A DNA stretch of 5,371 nucleotides, from positions 1 to 5,371 of the forward strand of contig JAEZKH010000045.1 of the NCBI GenBank assembly GCA_023415515.1. The letters are read 5' to 3'. A program made the position numbers and the translations under genes. Of the stretch, positions 1 through 5,371 are shown one piece after another (positions within the stretch are counted from its first letter, which is position 1; the number at the start of each line of letters is the position of its first letter). This DNA is from Actinomycetes bacterium (GTDB taxonomy: Bacteria > Actinomycetota > Actinomycetes > Mycobacteriales > Mycobacteriaceae). The notes beneath the pieces are model-generated. The model searched no databases and was not told the DNA's origin. It saw only the letters and a list, made by a program, of their open reading frames with translations.

Positions 1-31
1 CACCCCCCACCGGGTGAGCGCCGTTTCTCAT
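1..31 (-). CDS. 5' end of an unidentified gene downstream of the alcohol dehydrogenase (partial)
   Basis: On the minus strand an ATG at 31-29 opens a frame that runs off the left edge after ten codons (M R N G A H P V G G). It is preceded by a consensus AAGGAG four bases upstream, much the strongest ribosome binding site on this strand. It begins 19 nt after the stop codon of the alcohol dehydrogenase and in the same direction, so it is probably the next gene of that operon. The product cannot be named from ten residues. The call rests on RBS plus ATG plus operon-like spacing; a chance match is possible because so little of the frame is visible. Confidence 0.5.
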   Translation of the reverse strand, partial: MRNGAHPVGG

Positions 32-35
32 TGTG

Positions 36-41
36 CTCCTT
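36..41 (-). promoter_or_regulatory. Ribosome binding site for the partial gene at the left edge
   Basis: The minus strand reads AAGGAG-CACA-ATG. The six purines are a perfect match to the anti-Shine-Dalgarno core and sit in the 19-nt gap after the alcohol dehydrogenase stop codon (53-51). This site is the main reason for calling a gene at 31. Spacing of four bases is slightly short but usable. Confidence 0.55.
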
Positions 42-50
42 AGCAGTGCG

Positions 51-1064
51 CTAGTCCATGGTCAGGACCATGCGGAACCGCGCCGCCCCGCTCATCATCT
101 TGTCGTAAGCGGCCTGCGCCTCCGACAGCGGCATCGTCTCGATCATCGGCCGGACACCGGTCAGCGCCGAGAACCGAAGCGTGTCTTCGGAGTCCTGCGC
201 TGTGCCCGACGCGTGACCCTGCACGGACGTCGACCCGGGAATGATCGCGACCGGCGGCACCTCGATGGCCTCCGGTGAGAGACCGACGACCACGAGTTGC
301 CCGCGCGGCTTGAGACCGCCGAGAGCAGGTGACATCGCATCCGATGCGGTGACCGTGGCAAGGACGACCTTGGCGCCGCCGAGCTTGTTCAGCTCCGCAG
401 CGACATCGGATGCCTTCGAATCGATGTAATGGTGTGCGCCGAGGTCTTTCGCCAATGGCTCTTTGTCGGTGCCCCGTGCAATGGCAACGACTTCGAACCC
501 CATTTTGGCCGCGAACTGAATGCCGAGATGGCCGAGTCCGCCGACCCCGAGTATCGCGACCACATCGCCTGGCCGTGCGACCGATTCCCGCAATGAGTTG
601 AACGTCGTGATGCCCGCACACAGCAGCGGACCCGCGTCGACATCGGAGAGGTCGTCCGGGATACGGGCCAGCGCCTCGGCGGGTGCAACCATGTACTCCG
701 CGTAGCCGCCGTCATAGGCGATGCCGGGGACCTGACCGTTCTCACACGAGATGAAATCCCCTCTGCGACAAGGCTCGCACGTGAAATCGCAGCCGCCGAA
801 CCAGCCGACCCCGACGCGATCTCCCGCCTTCCACGTTGTCACACCGTCGCCGACGACATCGACCTCTCCGGCGACTTCGTGGCCAGGGGCGCGCGGAAAC
901 GAGTTGCCCATCGCGCCCTGCACGGTCACCGAGTCGGAATGGCAGACGCCGCAAGCGTGCACTTTGATACGCACGTGGCCAGGACCCGGCTCAGGAATTT
1001 CGACGTCGGCTATCTCGAATTTCTCATTCGCCGCGGGGACGCGGGCGATCTTCATCGTTGCCAC
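51..1064 (-). CDS. Zinc-dependent medium-chain alcohol dehydrogenase
   Basis: A complete 337-residue member of the zinc-dependent MDR alcohol dehydrogenases, which interconvert alcohols and aldehydes or ketones with NAD(P) in the cytosol. The N-terminal GroES-like domain carries the catalytic zinc ligands Cys38 (in ACGVCHSD), His62 (in PGHEVAGEV) and Cys149 (in LLCAG). The structural zinc lobe is intact with Cys92, Cys96, Cys99 and Cys107. The Rossmann domain has GVGGLG at 173-178. Length fits the family (about 335-350). The start is GTG at 1064, giving MATMKI; an ATG three codons in (1055) is an alternative, and neither has a good Shine-Dalgarno. The first start is preferred because it lies just after the upstream small ORF. 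The true substrate is not readable; the cofactor is uncertain (Arg197 after strand 2 could allow NADP). It sits between a small membrane ORF 10 nt upstream and another gene 19 nt downstream, all on the same strand. Confidence 0.95.
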   Translation of the reverse strand: MATMKIARVPAANEKFEIADVEIPEPGPGHVRIKVHACGVCHSDSVTVQGAMGNSFPRAPGHEVAGEVDVVGDGVTTWKAGDRVGVGWFGGCDFTCEPCRRGDFISCENGQVPGIAYDGGYAEYMVAPAEALARIPDDLSDVDAGPLLCAGITTFNSLRESVARPGDVVAILGVGGLGHLGIQFAAKMGFEVVAIARGTDKEPLAKDLGAHHYIDSKASDVAAELNKLGGAKVVLATVTASDAMSPALGGLKPRGQLVVVGLSPEAIEVPPVAIIPGSTSVQGHASGTAQDSEDTLRFSALTGVRPMIETMPLSEAQAAYDKMMSGAARFRMVLTMD

Positions 1065-1074
1065 GCCGGCGACA

Positions 1075-1242
1075 CTACTCGCTGATTGTCGACCCTGTAG
1101 CGGTCATCACCCACACCCTGGCCGGCGGCAGCAGTCCCGCCATCGCAACGAAGATCAGCCCGATGGCCCAGCCGTTGACATCGAATGCGGTGAGCGCGAT
1201 TACGCAAGATGTCCAGCCGCCGACGACACCGAGCGCCAACAA
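1075..1242 (-). CDS. Small two-helix membrane protein, start codon uncertain
   Basis: A minus-strand frame ends with TAG at 1077-1075, 10 nt before the alcohol dehydrogenase start, and reads as a typical small membrane protein. From the TTG at 1242 it is 55 residues: a first hydrophobic segment (about residues 1-20, through GVVGGWTSCVIALTAF), a short DVNGW loop, a second segment (about 25-40, WAIGLIFVAMAGLLPP), and a polar tail ending in STISE. About 80% of its third positions are G or C, as expected for coding here, and the two helices with a turn are unlikely by chance. No ATG or GTG lies in frame upstream before the stop TAG near 1394. Coding-like sequence seems to begin about six codons earlier (R-F-S-V-Y before the first Leu), with GGG at 1260-1258 where a start would be expected. 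So it either uses TTG or has lost its start. I do not recognise the family, and the function is unknown. Confidence 0.5.
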   Translation of the reverse strand: MLALGVVGGWTSCVIALTAFDVNGWAIGLIFVAMAGLLPPARVWVMTATGSTISE

Positions 1243-1341
1243 GTAGACGCTGAATCGCCCACTGCAGATCTGGACCGATTGCTGCCGAGATCGACCGCCA
1301 TCCGTGGCAGCGCCAGGTATGACGATACGAACCGCAACCGC

Positions 1342-1359
1342 CCGAGTCGCCGAACTCGG
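1342..1359. repeat. Perfect 6-bp inverted repeat, possible operator
   Basis: CCGAGT (1342-1347) and ACTCGG (1354-1359) are exact reverse complements separated by six bases (CGCCGA). A further copy of the half-site core, ACTCG, occurs at 1368-1372, fourteen bases after the previous one. The dyad sits about 90 bp before the cutinase start and about 100 bp before the small membrane ORF on the other strand, where a repressor of TetR or a similar dimeric type could act. A chance dyad in GC-rich DNA is the alternative; no regulator gene is visible in the window. Confidence 0.3.
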
Positions 1360-1413
1360 ACTTTGTGACTCGTTTGTAACGCATGAGACCTATGTGGCGA
1401 TAGACGTCCCAGA

Positions 1414-1419
1414 TACATT
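1414..1419 (+). promoter_or_regulatory. Candidate -10 element for the cutinase gene
   Basis: TACATT fits the mycobacterial -10 pattern TANNNT and lies 27 bases before the cutinase ATG, which would give a leader of roughly 20 nt. The matching -35 position (about 1391-1396, TATGTG) does not resemble TTGACA, so this is a weak call. The leader includes a G-rich run (1433-1442) that could serve as ribosome binding site. Confidence 0.25.
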
Positions 1420-1446
1420 GTTTGTGCAGGTCGGGTTGGGGGTTTT

Positions 1447-2286
1447 ATGTTTCGTCGGACGAGTGCGGCGGCGTGTGCGGTCGCTGTGGCAGGAAGTGCT
1501 CTGGTCGGTTTGGCCACCGGTACCGCAAACGCGGCGCCGGGTTGCCCCGACGTCCACTGGATGGGCGCCGCGGGCTCCGGTGAGCGGACCGATTACGACA
1601 TCGCCGCCACCGCGGGCATGGGCCGGATCGTCTACCAGTCGTACCAGGTGCTCCAGCAACAACTCGCGCAAGAAGGCCGGACCATGACCGCAGAGGCGGT
1701 CAACTATCCGGCCAAGGATGTGCCCGCCGATGCGGGCGTGGGGGACTGGCTGGACTACATGGGCAGCGTCGACGCCGGAACCGCCGCACTGGGTGCCCAG
1801 TACGCGGACTTCACCGCGAAGTGCCCCGAGTCCAAGGTGGTGCTCGCCGGTTACTCGCAGGGCGCGATGGTGGTACATCGCAACCTTGCCGCTATCGGGG
1901 CCAATCCGAATCTCGCCGCCGCGTTGTTGATCGCCGACGGCGATCGGCACCCGGACGACACCACCGTCAATATCGGTACGGCTTCGACAGATCCGGAGAA
2001 GACGGGCGGCGCCGCGCAGGATTGGCCGATATTGGCGCACGCACCGGCGATCCTGCCCGCGAACGTCGGGGTGCGCACGGTGAGCGTCTGTGACGCCGGT
2101 GACGCCGTCTGCGACTACGACCCCGACGCCGATGAGGTCTCAGCGACCGCGGTGGCGATCCACACGAGTTACACGGTCGACGGCAGCAACGGGCAGATGT
2201 GGACCTGGATGGTCAAGCAACTCCTCGGGTCATCGTCGACGACGCCGCCACCGGATGCGCCCCCCGGCCGCACCACCCTCTCGTAA
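1447..2286 (+). CDS. Secreted cutinase-family serine hydrolase
   Basis: A complete 279-residue alpha/beta hydrolase of the cutinase family, whose mycobacterial members (Culp proteins) cleave esters or lipids outside the cytoplasm. Residues 1-29 form a Sec-type signal peptide: basic FRRT, a hydrophobic Ala/Val/Leu core, and a likely cleavage after ANA (27-29). The catalytic triad is visible: Ser137 in the nucleophile elbow GYSQG (135-139), Asp219 in CDAGDAVC, and His239 in HTSYT. Cys33-Cys126 and Cys215-Cys222 match the two disulfides of cutinases. Ser44 in AAGSGER lies where the oxyanion-hole residue is expected. The LIADGDRHP segment (161-169) is typical of mycobacterial members. After a final helix (WTWMVKQLLG) comes a short Ser/Thr/Pro tail (262-279). 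The ATG at 1447 is chosen because it begins the signal peptide; the RBS is a loose G-run (GGTTGGGGG). The physiological substrate is unknown. It is transcribed divergently from the dehydrogenase operon and probably alone, given the hairpins downstream. Confidence 0.93.
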   Translation: MFRRTSAAACAVAVAGSALVGLATGTANAAPGCPDVHWMGAAGSGERTDYDIAATAGMGRIVYQSYQVLQQQLAQEGRTMTAEAVNYPAKDVPADAGVGDWLDYMGSVDAGTAALGAQYADFTAKCPESKVVLAGYSQGAMVVHRNLAAIGANPNLAAALLIADGDRHPDDTTVNIGTASTDPEKTGGAAQDWPILAHAPAILPANVGVRTVSVCDAGDAVCDYDPDADEVSATAVAIHTSYTVDGSNGQMWTWMVKQLLGSSSTTPPPDAPPGRTTLS

Positions 2287-2296
2287 CTCGGCATGA

Positions 2297-2314
2297 AACG
2301 CGCCTTTTGGCGTT
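2297..2314 (+). terminator. Possible weak hairpin terminator after the cutinase gene
   Basis: AACGC (2297-2301) can pair with GCGTT (2310-2314); alternatively CGCC (2301-2304) pairs with GGCG (2309-2312) around a TTTT loop. It starts 10 nt after the cutinase stop codon. There is no T tract after it, which is common in mycobacteria but also makes the call uncertain. Confidence 0.35.
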
Positions 2315-2322
2315 AATCTGAC

Positions 2323-2335
2323 ACGCGAACCGCGT
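2323..2335 (+). repeat. Short perfect hairpin in the leader of the SHOCT gene
   Basis: ACGCG (2323-2327) and CGCGT (2331-2335) are exact reverse complements around a three-base loop AAC. The hairpin ends five bases before the GAGGAG ribosome binding site at 2341. It could be a second part of a bipartite terminator for the cutinase transcript, or a leader structure or operator for the next gene. Its small size means chance cannot be excluded. Confidence 0.3.
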
Positions 2336-2340
2336 CAAGC

Positions 2341-2346
2341 GAGGAG
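2341..2346 (+). promoter_or_regulatory. Ribosome binding site of the SHOCT gene
   Basis: GAGGAG lies eight bases before the ATG at 2355 and is the best site in this spacer. It supports 2355 over an overlapping frame that opens at 2348, which would leave only one base between site and start. Confidence 0.7.
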
Positions 2347-2354
2347 CGTGGCAG

Positions 2355-3197
2355 ATGGTGTGGCGTTTTTTCAAGGCGCAGCTGCTGGTGCTGCTGTTCG
2401 GTGGAATCGTCGGCCCGATCTTCTTGGCCGTCTACTTCGCCACCGGCCAGGACCATTTGCTGAAATGGATGTTCTACGTCGGCTTGCTGATCACGGTCGT
2501 CGACATCCTGCTCGCGATGGCGATCGCCAATTTCGGCGCGAAGTCCGCGGCGAAGACCGCAGCTCTGGAACAGAGCGGCGTGCTCGCGGTCGCCCAGATC
2601 ACCGGTATGAGCGAAACCGGTACCCGCATAAACGACCAACCGCTTGTGAAACTCCAACTGCACATCGAAGGACCCGGCATCACGCCGTTCGACTCACAGG
2701 ACCGTGTGATCGCCAGTGTCACGCGGCTGGGCAATTTGACCAATCGGAAGCTCGTCGTTCTGGTCGACCCCGCCACTCAGCAATACCAAATCGACTGGGA
2801 ACGAAGCGCTTTGATCAACGGGCTGGTGCCCGCCACGTTCACGATCGCAGAGGACAACAGGACCTACGACCTCAGCGGCCAGACCGGTGCGCTGATGGAG
2901 ATCCTGCAGATCCTCAAGACCAACGGCATCGGTATGGACAACATGATCGATCTACGCTCCAATCCCGCTGCGCGCCAACAGGTTCAATCCGTGGTCCGGC
3001 GGGCCGCAGCGCAGCAGGCACCCGCCGGGCAGGCCCCGGCACCGGCCGCCGGTGCACCGGCGCCGCAGTATCCGTCGATGCCGTCAGGACCGTCGGTCTC
3101 ACAGCGGCTACAAGAGCTGGAGACGTTGCGTGCAACAGGCGTCGTCTCCGATGAGGAATACACCGCAAAGCGGGCACAGATCCTGGCCGATCTGTAG
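2355..3197 (+). CDS. Membrane protein with C-terminal SHOCT domain, function unknown
   Basis: A complete 280-residue protein. Two N-terminal hydrophobic helices, about residues 9-29 and 38-60, anchor it in the membrane. A soluble region follows (about 65-210) with the pattern GVLAVAQITGMSETGTRIN and then QPLVKLQLHIEG, an alternating beta-strand arrangement (TG, then N and P, then alternating hydrophobics) seen in many actinobacterial membrane proteins of unknown function. A Gln/Pro/Ala-rich linker (about 212-246) leads to a SHOCT domain (247-280; LQELETLRATGVVSDEEY and KRAQIL), a short helical module found at the C terminus of many bacterial proteins. SHOCT is thought to mediate oligomerisation or binding; no catalytic motif is visible. 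The ATG is supported by the GAGGAG eight bases upstream. It ends 29 nt before the arcD-type antiporter on the same strand with no visible terminator between, so co-transcription is possible. I do not recognise a specific named family. Confidence 0.9.
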   Translation: MVWRFFKAQLLVLLFGGIVGPIFLAVYFATGQDHLLKWMFYVGLLITVVDILLAMAIANFGAKSAAKTAALEQSGVLAVAQITGMSETGTRINDQPLVKLQLHIEGPGITPFDSQDRVIASVTRLGNLTNRKLVVLVDPATQQYQIDWERSALINGLVPATFTIAEDNRTYDLSGQTGALMEILQILKTNGIGMDNMIDLRSNPAARQQVQSVVRRAAAQQAPAGQAPAPAAGAPAPQYPSMPSGPSVSQRLQELETLRATGVVSDEEYTAKRAQILADL

Positions 3198-3226
3198 CCG
3201 GCTCGAACGCATAGTGGGTCTCGACC

Positions 3227-4654
3227 GTGACCTCAACAGCGTCTTCGACCGAGAAGTCGAGCAACAAGGTCAGCCTCCCCACCCTGACCGCGATGGTGGT
3301 CGGCTCGATGATCGGGTCGGGTGTCTTCCTGTTGCCGCGTCGCTTCGGCACCGAGACCGGCGTGCTCGGCGCGATCATCGCGTGGACCATTGCCGGCACT
3401 GGAATGCTGATGCTGGCACTCGTCTTTCAGCGACTTGCCAACGACAAGCCTGACCTCGACGCGGGAATCTTCGCGTATGCGAAGGCCGGCTTCGGCGACT
3501 ACGTAGGTTTCAATTCCGCGATCGGGTACTGGGCATCGGCGTGTGCGGGCAACACGTCGTACTGGGTGCTGATCACCGCCACGATGAGCGCCGTGGTGCC
3601 GGGATTCGGCGCCGGCGACACCGTGCTCGCGGTGGTTGTGTCGCTGATCGGTGTGTGGTTGTTCTGTTTCCTGGTTCTGCGCGGTGTGAAAGACGCCGCA
3701 GTGATCAATTACATCGTCACGATCGCGAAGGTCGTGCCGATCCTGGTGTTCATCATCATCGCGATCGTCGCGTTCAAGGCCGACGTGTTCGCCGACAACT
3801 TCTGGGGCAACAGGGATTACTCCGCGGCGTCGGTGTGGGACCAGGCCACCGGCACCATGCTCATCACCGTGTTCGTCTTCCTCGGCATCGAGGGGGCAAG
3901 CGTGTATTCCCGGATGGCGCGCCGGCGCGAAGACGTCGGGCGCGCGACCGTTGTCGGCTTCCTCGGCGTCCTGAGTGTTTTCGCGCTCGTGACGCTCGTC
4001 TCCTACGGTGTCATGCCGCAGGGGGATCTTGCCGGTGCCAGTCAGCCGTCGATGGCTGCCGTCCTCGAGTCCATCGTCGGGCCCTGGGGCTCCGTCTTCA
4101 TCCGCGTGGGCGTCATCGTGTCGGTACTCGGTGCATATCTGGCGTGGACATTGATGGCGGCCGAGGTCCTCTACATCCCTGCGACCACCGATGACATGCC
4201 GAAGTTCCTCGCGCGCACCAATCGTCACGACGCGCCGCTGCCCGCCCTGATCATGGCGGCTGGATTGGTCTCGCTTCTGCTCATCGCACTGCTTTTCGCG
4301 GCCGACGCGCTGGACTTCATGCTTGATCTGACCGCCGCCCTTTCGCTGATTCCCTATTTTCTCGCGGCCGCGTATTCGCTGAAGCTGGCCGCCGGAAGCC
4401 GATCCCGGATAGGGCAGTTCGTGATTCCCGCGCTGGCGACGGTTTACACGCTGTTCCTCGTCTACGCCGCGGGGTTCGACAAGCTGCTCCTGTCGTGCAT
4501 CCTGTACGCCCCGGCGGCGGCGCTGTATGTGAGAGCCCGGCGGGAGCGGGGGCTTCGAGTTTTTCAGCCTTGGGAAGCGGCGTTGTTCGCGATCATCCTG
4601 CTGGGCGCCATTGCCGCTGTGGTGGCCCTCGCAACCGGAGCGATCGAAATCTAA
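3227..4654 (+). CDS. arcD: Arginine/ornithine antiporter (APC superfamily, ArcD type)
   Basis: A complete 475-residue inner-membrane transporter of the basic amino acid/polyamine antiporter branch of the APC superfamily. It would exchange external arginine for internal ornithine, feeding the deiminase pathway. About twelve hydrophobic segments are visible. The unwound first helix carries MIGSGVF (28-34), the substrate-binding signature of APC carriers. Helix 6 and the following loop show GIEGASVYSRMARRREDVGRA (220-240), typical of this branch, and a later helix has LIPYFLAAAYSLKLA (374-388), also characteristic. The start is GTG at 3227: an in-frame TAG at 3212 excludes longer forms, and the next Met (residue 23) lies inside helix 1. 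The RBS is poor. Substrate assignment leans on arcA, which follows after 9 nt; without that neighbour, ornithine, lysine or agmatine exchange would be alternatives. Confidence 0.88.
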   Translation: MTSTASSTEKSSNKVSLPTLTAMVVGSMIGSGVFLLPRRFGTETGVLGAIIAWTIAGTGMLMLALVFQRLANDKPDLDAGIFAYAKAGFGDYVGFNSAIGYWASACAGNTSYWVLITATMSAVVPGFGAGDTVLAVVVSLIGVWLFCFLVLRGVKDAAVINYIVTIAKVVPILVFIIIAIVAFKADVFADNFWGNRDYSAASVWDQATGTMLITVFVFLGIEGASVYSRMARRREDVGRATVVGFLGVLSVFALVTLVSYGVMPQGDLAGASQPSMAAVLESIVGPWGSVFIRVGVIVSVLGAYLAWTLMAAEVLYIPATTDDMPKFLARTNRHDAPLPALIMAAGLVSLLLIALLFAADALDFMLDLTAALSLIPYFLAAAYSLKLAAGSRSRIGQFVIPALATVYTLFLVYAAGFDKLLLSCILYAPAAALYVRARRERGLRVFQPWEAALFAIILLGAIAAVVALATGAIEI

Positions 4655-4658
4655 GGAG
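4653..4658 (+). promoter_or_regulatory. Ribosome binding site of arcA overlapping the arcD stop codon
   Basis: The sequence TAAGGAG-CTCTC-ATG places the AAGGAG site on top of the arcD stop codon (TAA, 4652-4654), five bases before the arcA ATG at 4664. Ribosomes finishing arcD would free or reach this site, which suggests translational coupling and one transcript. Confidence 0.75.
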
Positions 4659-4663
4659 CTCTC

Positions 4664-5371
4664 ATGACCAATCCGTCCGCTGCCTACGGCGTGCATTCCG
4701 AGGTCGGGAAGCTTCGCAAGGTGCTGGTGTGCTCGCCTGGGCTCGCGCACGAGCGGTTGACCCCGACCAACTGCGACGATCTGCTGTTCGACGACGTTCT
4801 GTGGGTGCAGAATGCCCGCCGCGATCACTTCGACTTCATGGACAAGATGCGCGATCGTGACGTGGAAGTCGTTGAACTGCACAACGTCTTGACCGAGACG
4901 ATGGAGATTCCCGAGGCCAAGAGCTGGTTGTTGGACCGCAAGATCGTCGCCAACGAGGTCGGCCTCGGACTGGTCGACGACACAAGGGGTTTTCTGGATT
5001 CCCTCCAGCCGCGCAGGCTGGCCGAGTTGTTGATCGGCGGGATGGCGACGCGCGATCTGCCCGCCGACATCCAGTCGGGCTACCGCGCGCTGGCGCGCGA
5101 GGACACCGGGGTGACCGAATACCTGATGCCGCCGCTGCCGAACACTCTCTACACCCGCGACACCAGCTGCTGGATCTACGGCGGGCTCACGCTCAATCCA
5201 CTGTTCTGGCCGGCCCGGCATGACGAGACGTTGCTGATGAAGGCGATCTATGAGTTCCATCCTGAGTACGTCGGCTCGACGGTGTGGTGGGGAGATCCCG
5301 AAAAGGGCTGGGGGTTGGCCACACTGGAGGGCGGGGATGTGCTGATTCCCGGCAACGGGGTGGTGCTCATC
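4664..5371 (+). CDS. arcA: Arginine deiminase, N-terminal 236 residues (cut by window end)
   Basis: Arginine deiminase hydrolyses arginine to citrulline and ammonia in the cytosol, the first step of the deiminase pathway. The frame runs open to the last base, giving 236 of roughly 400 expected residues. Family features are clear: VHSEVGKLRKVLVCSPG at 10-26, TPTNCDDLLFDDVLWV at 33-48, and DH at 54-55. The active-site aspartate is Asp166 in LYTRDTSCW (162-170), and the glutamate lies in LEGGDV (Glu222). These correspond to Asp166 and Glu224 of the Pseudomonas aeruginosa enzyme. The catalytic histidine and cysteine lie in the missing C-terminal part, so activity cannot be confirmed here. ATG 4664 is fixed by the AAGGAG five bases upstream and by the family's usual N terminus. 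It directly follows the antiporter gene. Ornithine carbamoyltransferase and carbamate kinase, which complete the pathway, are not in the window. Confidence 0.95.
   Translation, partial: MTNPSAAYGVHSEVGKLRKVLVCSPGLAHERLTPTNCDDLLFDDVLWVQNARRDHFDFMDKMRDRDVEVVELHNVLTETMEIPEAKSWLLDRKIVANEVGLGLVDDTRGFLDSLQPRRLAELLIGGMATRDLPADIQSGYRALAREDTGVTEYLMPPLPNTLYTRDTSCWIYGGLTLNPLFWPARHDETLLMKAIYEFHPEYVGSTVWWGDPEKGWGLATLEGGDVLIPGNGVVLI

Larger units (their letters stand above)
1261..1446. promoter_or_regulatory. Divergent intergenic region
   Basis: This spacer lies between the leftward small-protein/alcohol dehydrogenase operon and the rightward cutinase gene, so it should hold promoters for both. Translations across it show no hydrophobic or domain-like pattern, and I see no convincing gene. 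It contains a perfect inverted repeat (1342-1359) and a TANNNT-type -10 candidate for the cutinase gene (1414-1419). On the minus strand TATCGT (1327-1322) also fits TANNNT but has no recognisable -35 partner. Confidence 0.5.

Noticed and set aside
1175..1180. Perfect TTGACA -35 hexamer on the plus strand
   Set aside because: No TATAAT-like or TANNNT element lies 16-19 bases downstream, and it sits inside the small membrane ORF on the other strand, about 270 bp from the cutinase gene.
751..1368. A 205-codon plus-strand frame opposite the start of the dehydrogenase
   Set aside because: The translation is Pro/Thr/Arg-rich with no domain and lies opposite the conserved zinc-binding region of the dehydrogenase.
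1052..1384. A 110-codon minus-strand frame with an ATG at 1384, across the spacer
   Set aside because: It overlaps the dehydrogenase start and its translation is Arg/Cys-rich without pattern; the frame that ends at 1075 instead gives two clean membrane segments over the same DNA.
1390..2040. A 216-codon minus-strand frame opposite the cutinase gene
   Set aside because: No ribosome site or recognisable domain; it mirrors the third-position bias of the cutinase gene on the other strand.
2348..3154. A 268-codon plus-strand frame overlapping the SHOCT gene
   Set aside because: The translation is Arg-rich without structure, while the frame from 2355 shows membrane helices and a SHOCT domain and has a properly spaced ribosome binding site.
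3198..3226. Possible terminator or promoter between the SHOCT gene and the antiporter
   Set aside because: Only a short GCCGGC palindrome is present and no stable hairpin, T tract or promoter hexamer pair can be seen in the 29 bases.
3233..5260. Very long open frame (675 codons) on the minus strand opposite arcD and arcA
   Set aside because: Its translation is rich in Arg, Gln, His, Asp and Gly with no hydrophobic core or domain, as expected from the complement of GC-biased codons. The plus-strand genes have clear family motifs over the same span.

Overview
The window looks like a chromosomal segment of a high-GC actinobacterium, most likely a mycobacterium (Mycolicibacterium-like) or a close relative in Mycobacteriales. 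This rests on the strong G/C preference at third codon positions, the GTG starts, a secreted cutinase-like serine hydrolase of the mycobacterial type, and a SHOCT-domain membrane protein. The species is inferred from these traits, not from any search.

Left part (1-1260, minus strand). Read in transcription order there is a short two-helix membrane protein (stop at 1075), a complete Zn-dependent medium-chain alcohol dehydrogenase (1064-51), and the first ten codons of another gene (ATG at 31) behind a clear AAGGAG ribosome binding site. Gaps are 10 and 19 nt, so this looks like one operon running off the left edge. The small membrane protein has no normal start codon in frame.

Divergent spacer (about 1261-1446). 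It separates that operon from the plus-strand genes. It carries a perfect 6-bp inverted repeat (1342-1359) and a weak mycobacterial-type -10 candidate for the cutinase gene.

Middle (1447-3197, plus strand). A complete exported cutinase-family hydrolase is followed by a spacer with two small hairpins, then a 280-residue membrane protein with two N-terminal helices, a soluble domain, a Pro/Ala-rich linker and a C-terminal SHOCT domain.

Right part (3227-5371, plus strand). An APC-family antiporter of the arginine/ornithine (ArcD) type lies 29 nt after the SHOCT gene. It is followed within 9 nt by arcA, arginine deiminase, which is cut by the window end after 236 codons. The arcA ribosome binding site overlaps the arcD stop codon, so the two are probably translationally coupled. 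Together they would import arginine, release ornithine, and deiminate arginine to citrulline and ammonia. No arcB or arcC is visible in the window. The SHOCT gene could share this transcript.

No tRNA, rRNA, insertion sequence, CRISPR array or phage gene was seen. I did not find a convincing new multi-gene system; the less explained items are the small membrane ORF, the SHOCT protein beside arcDA, and the spacer dyads.
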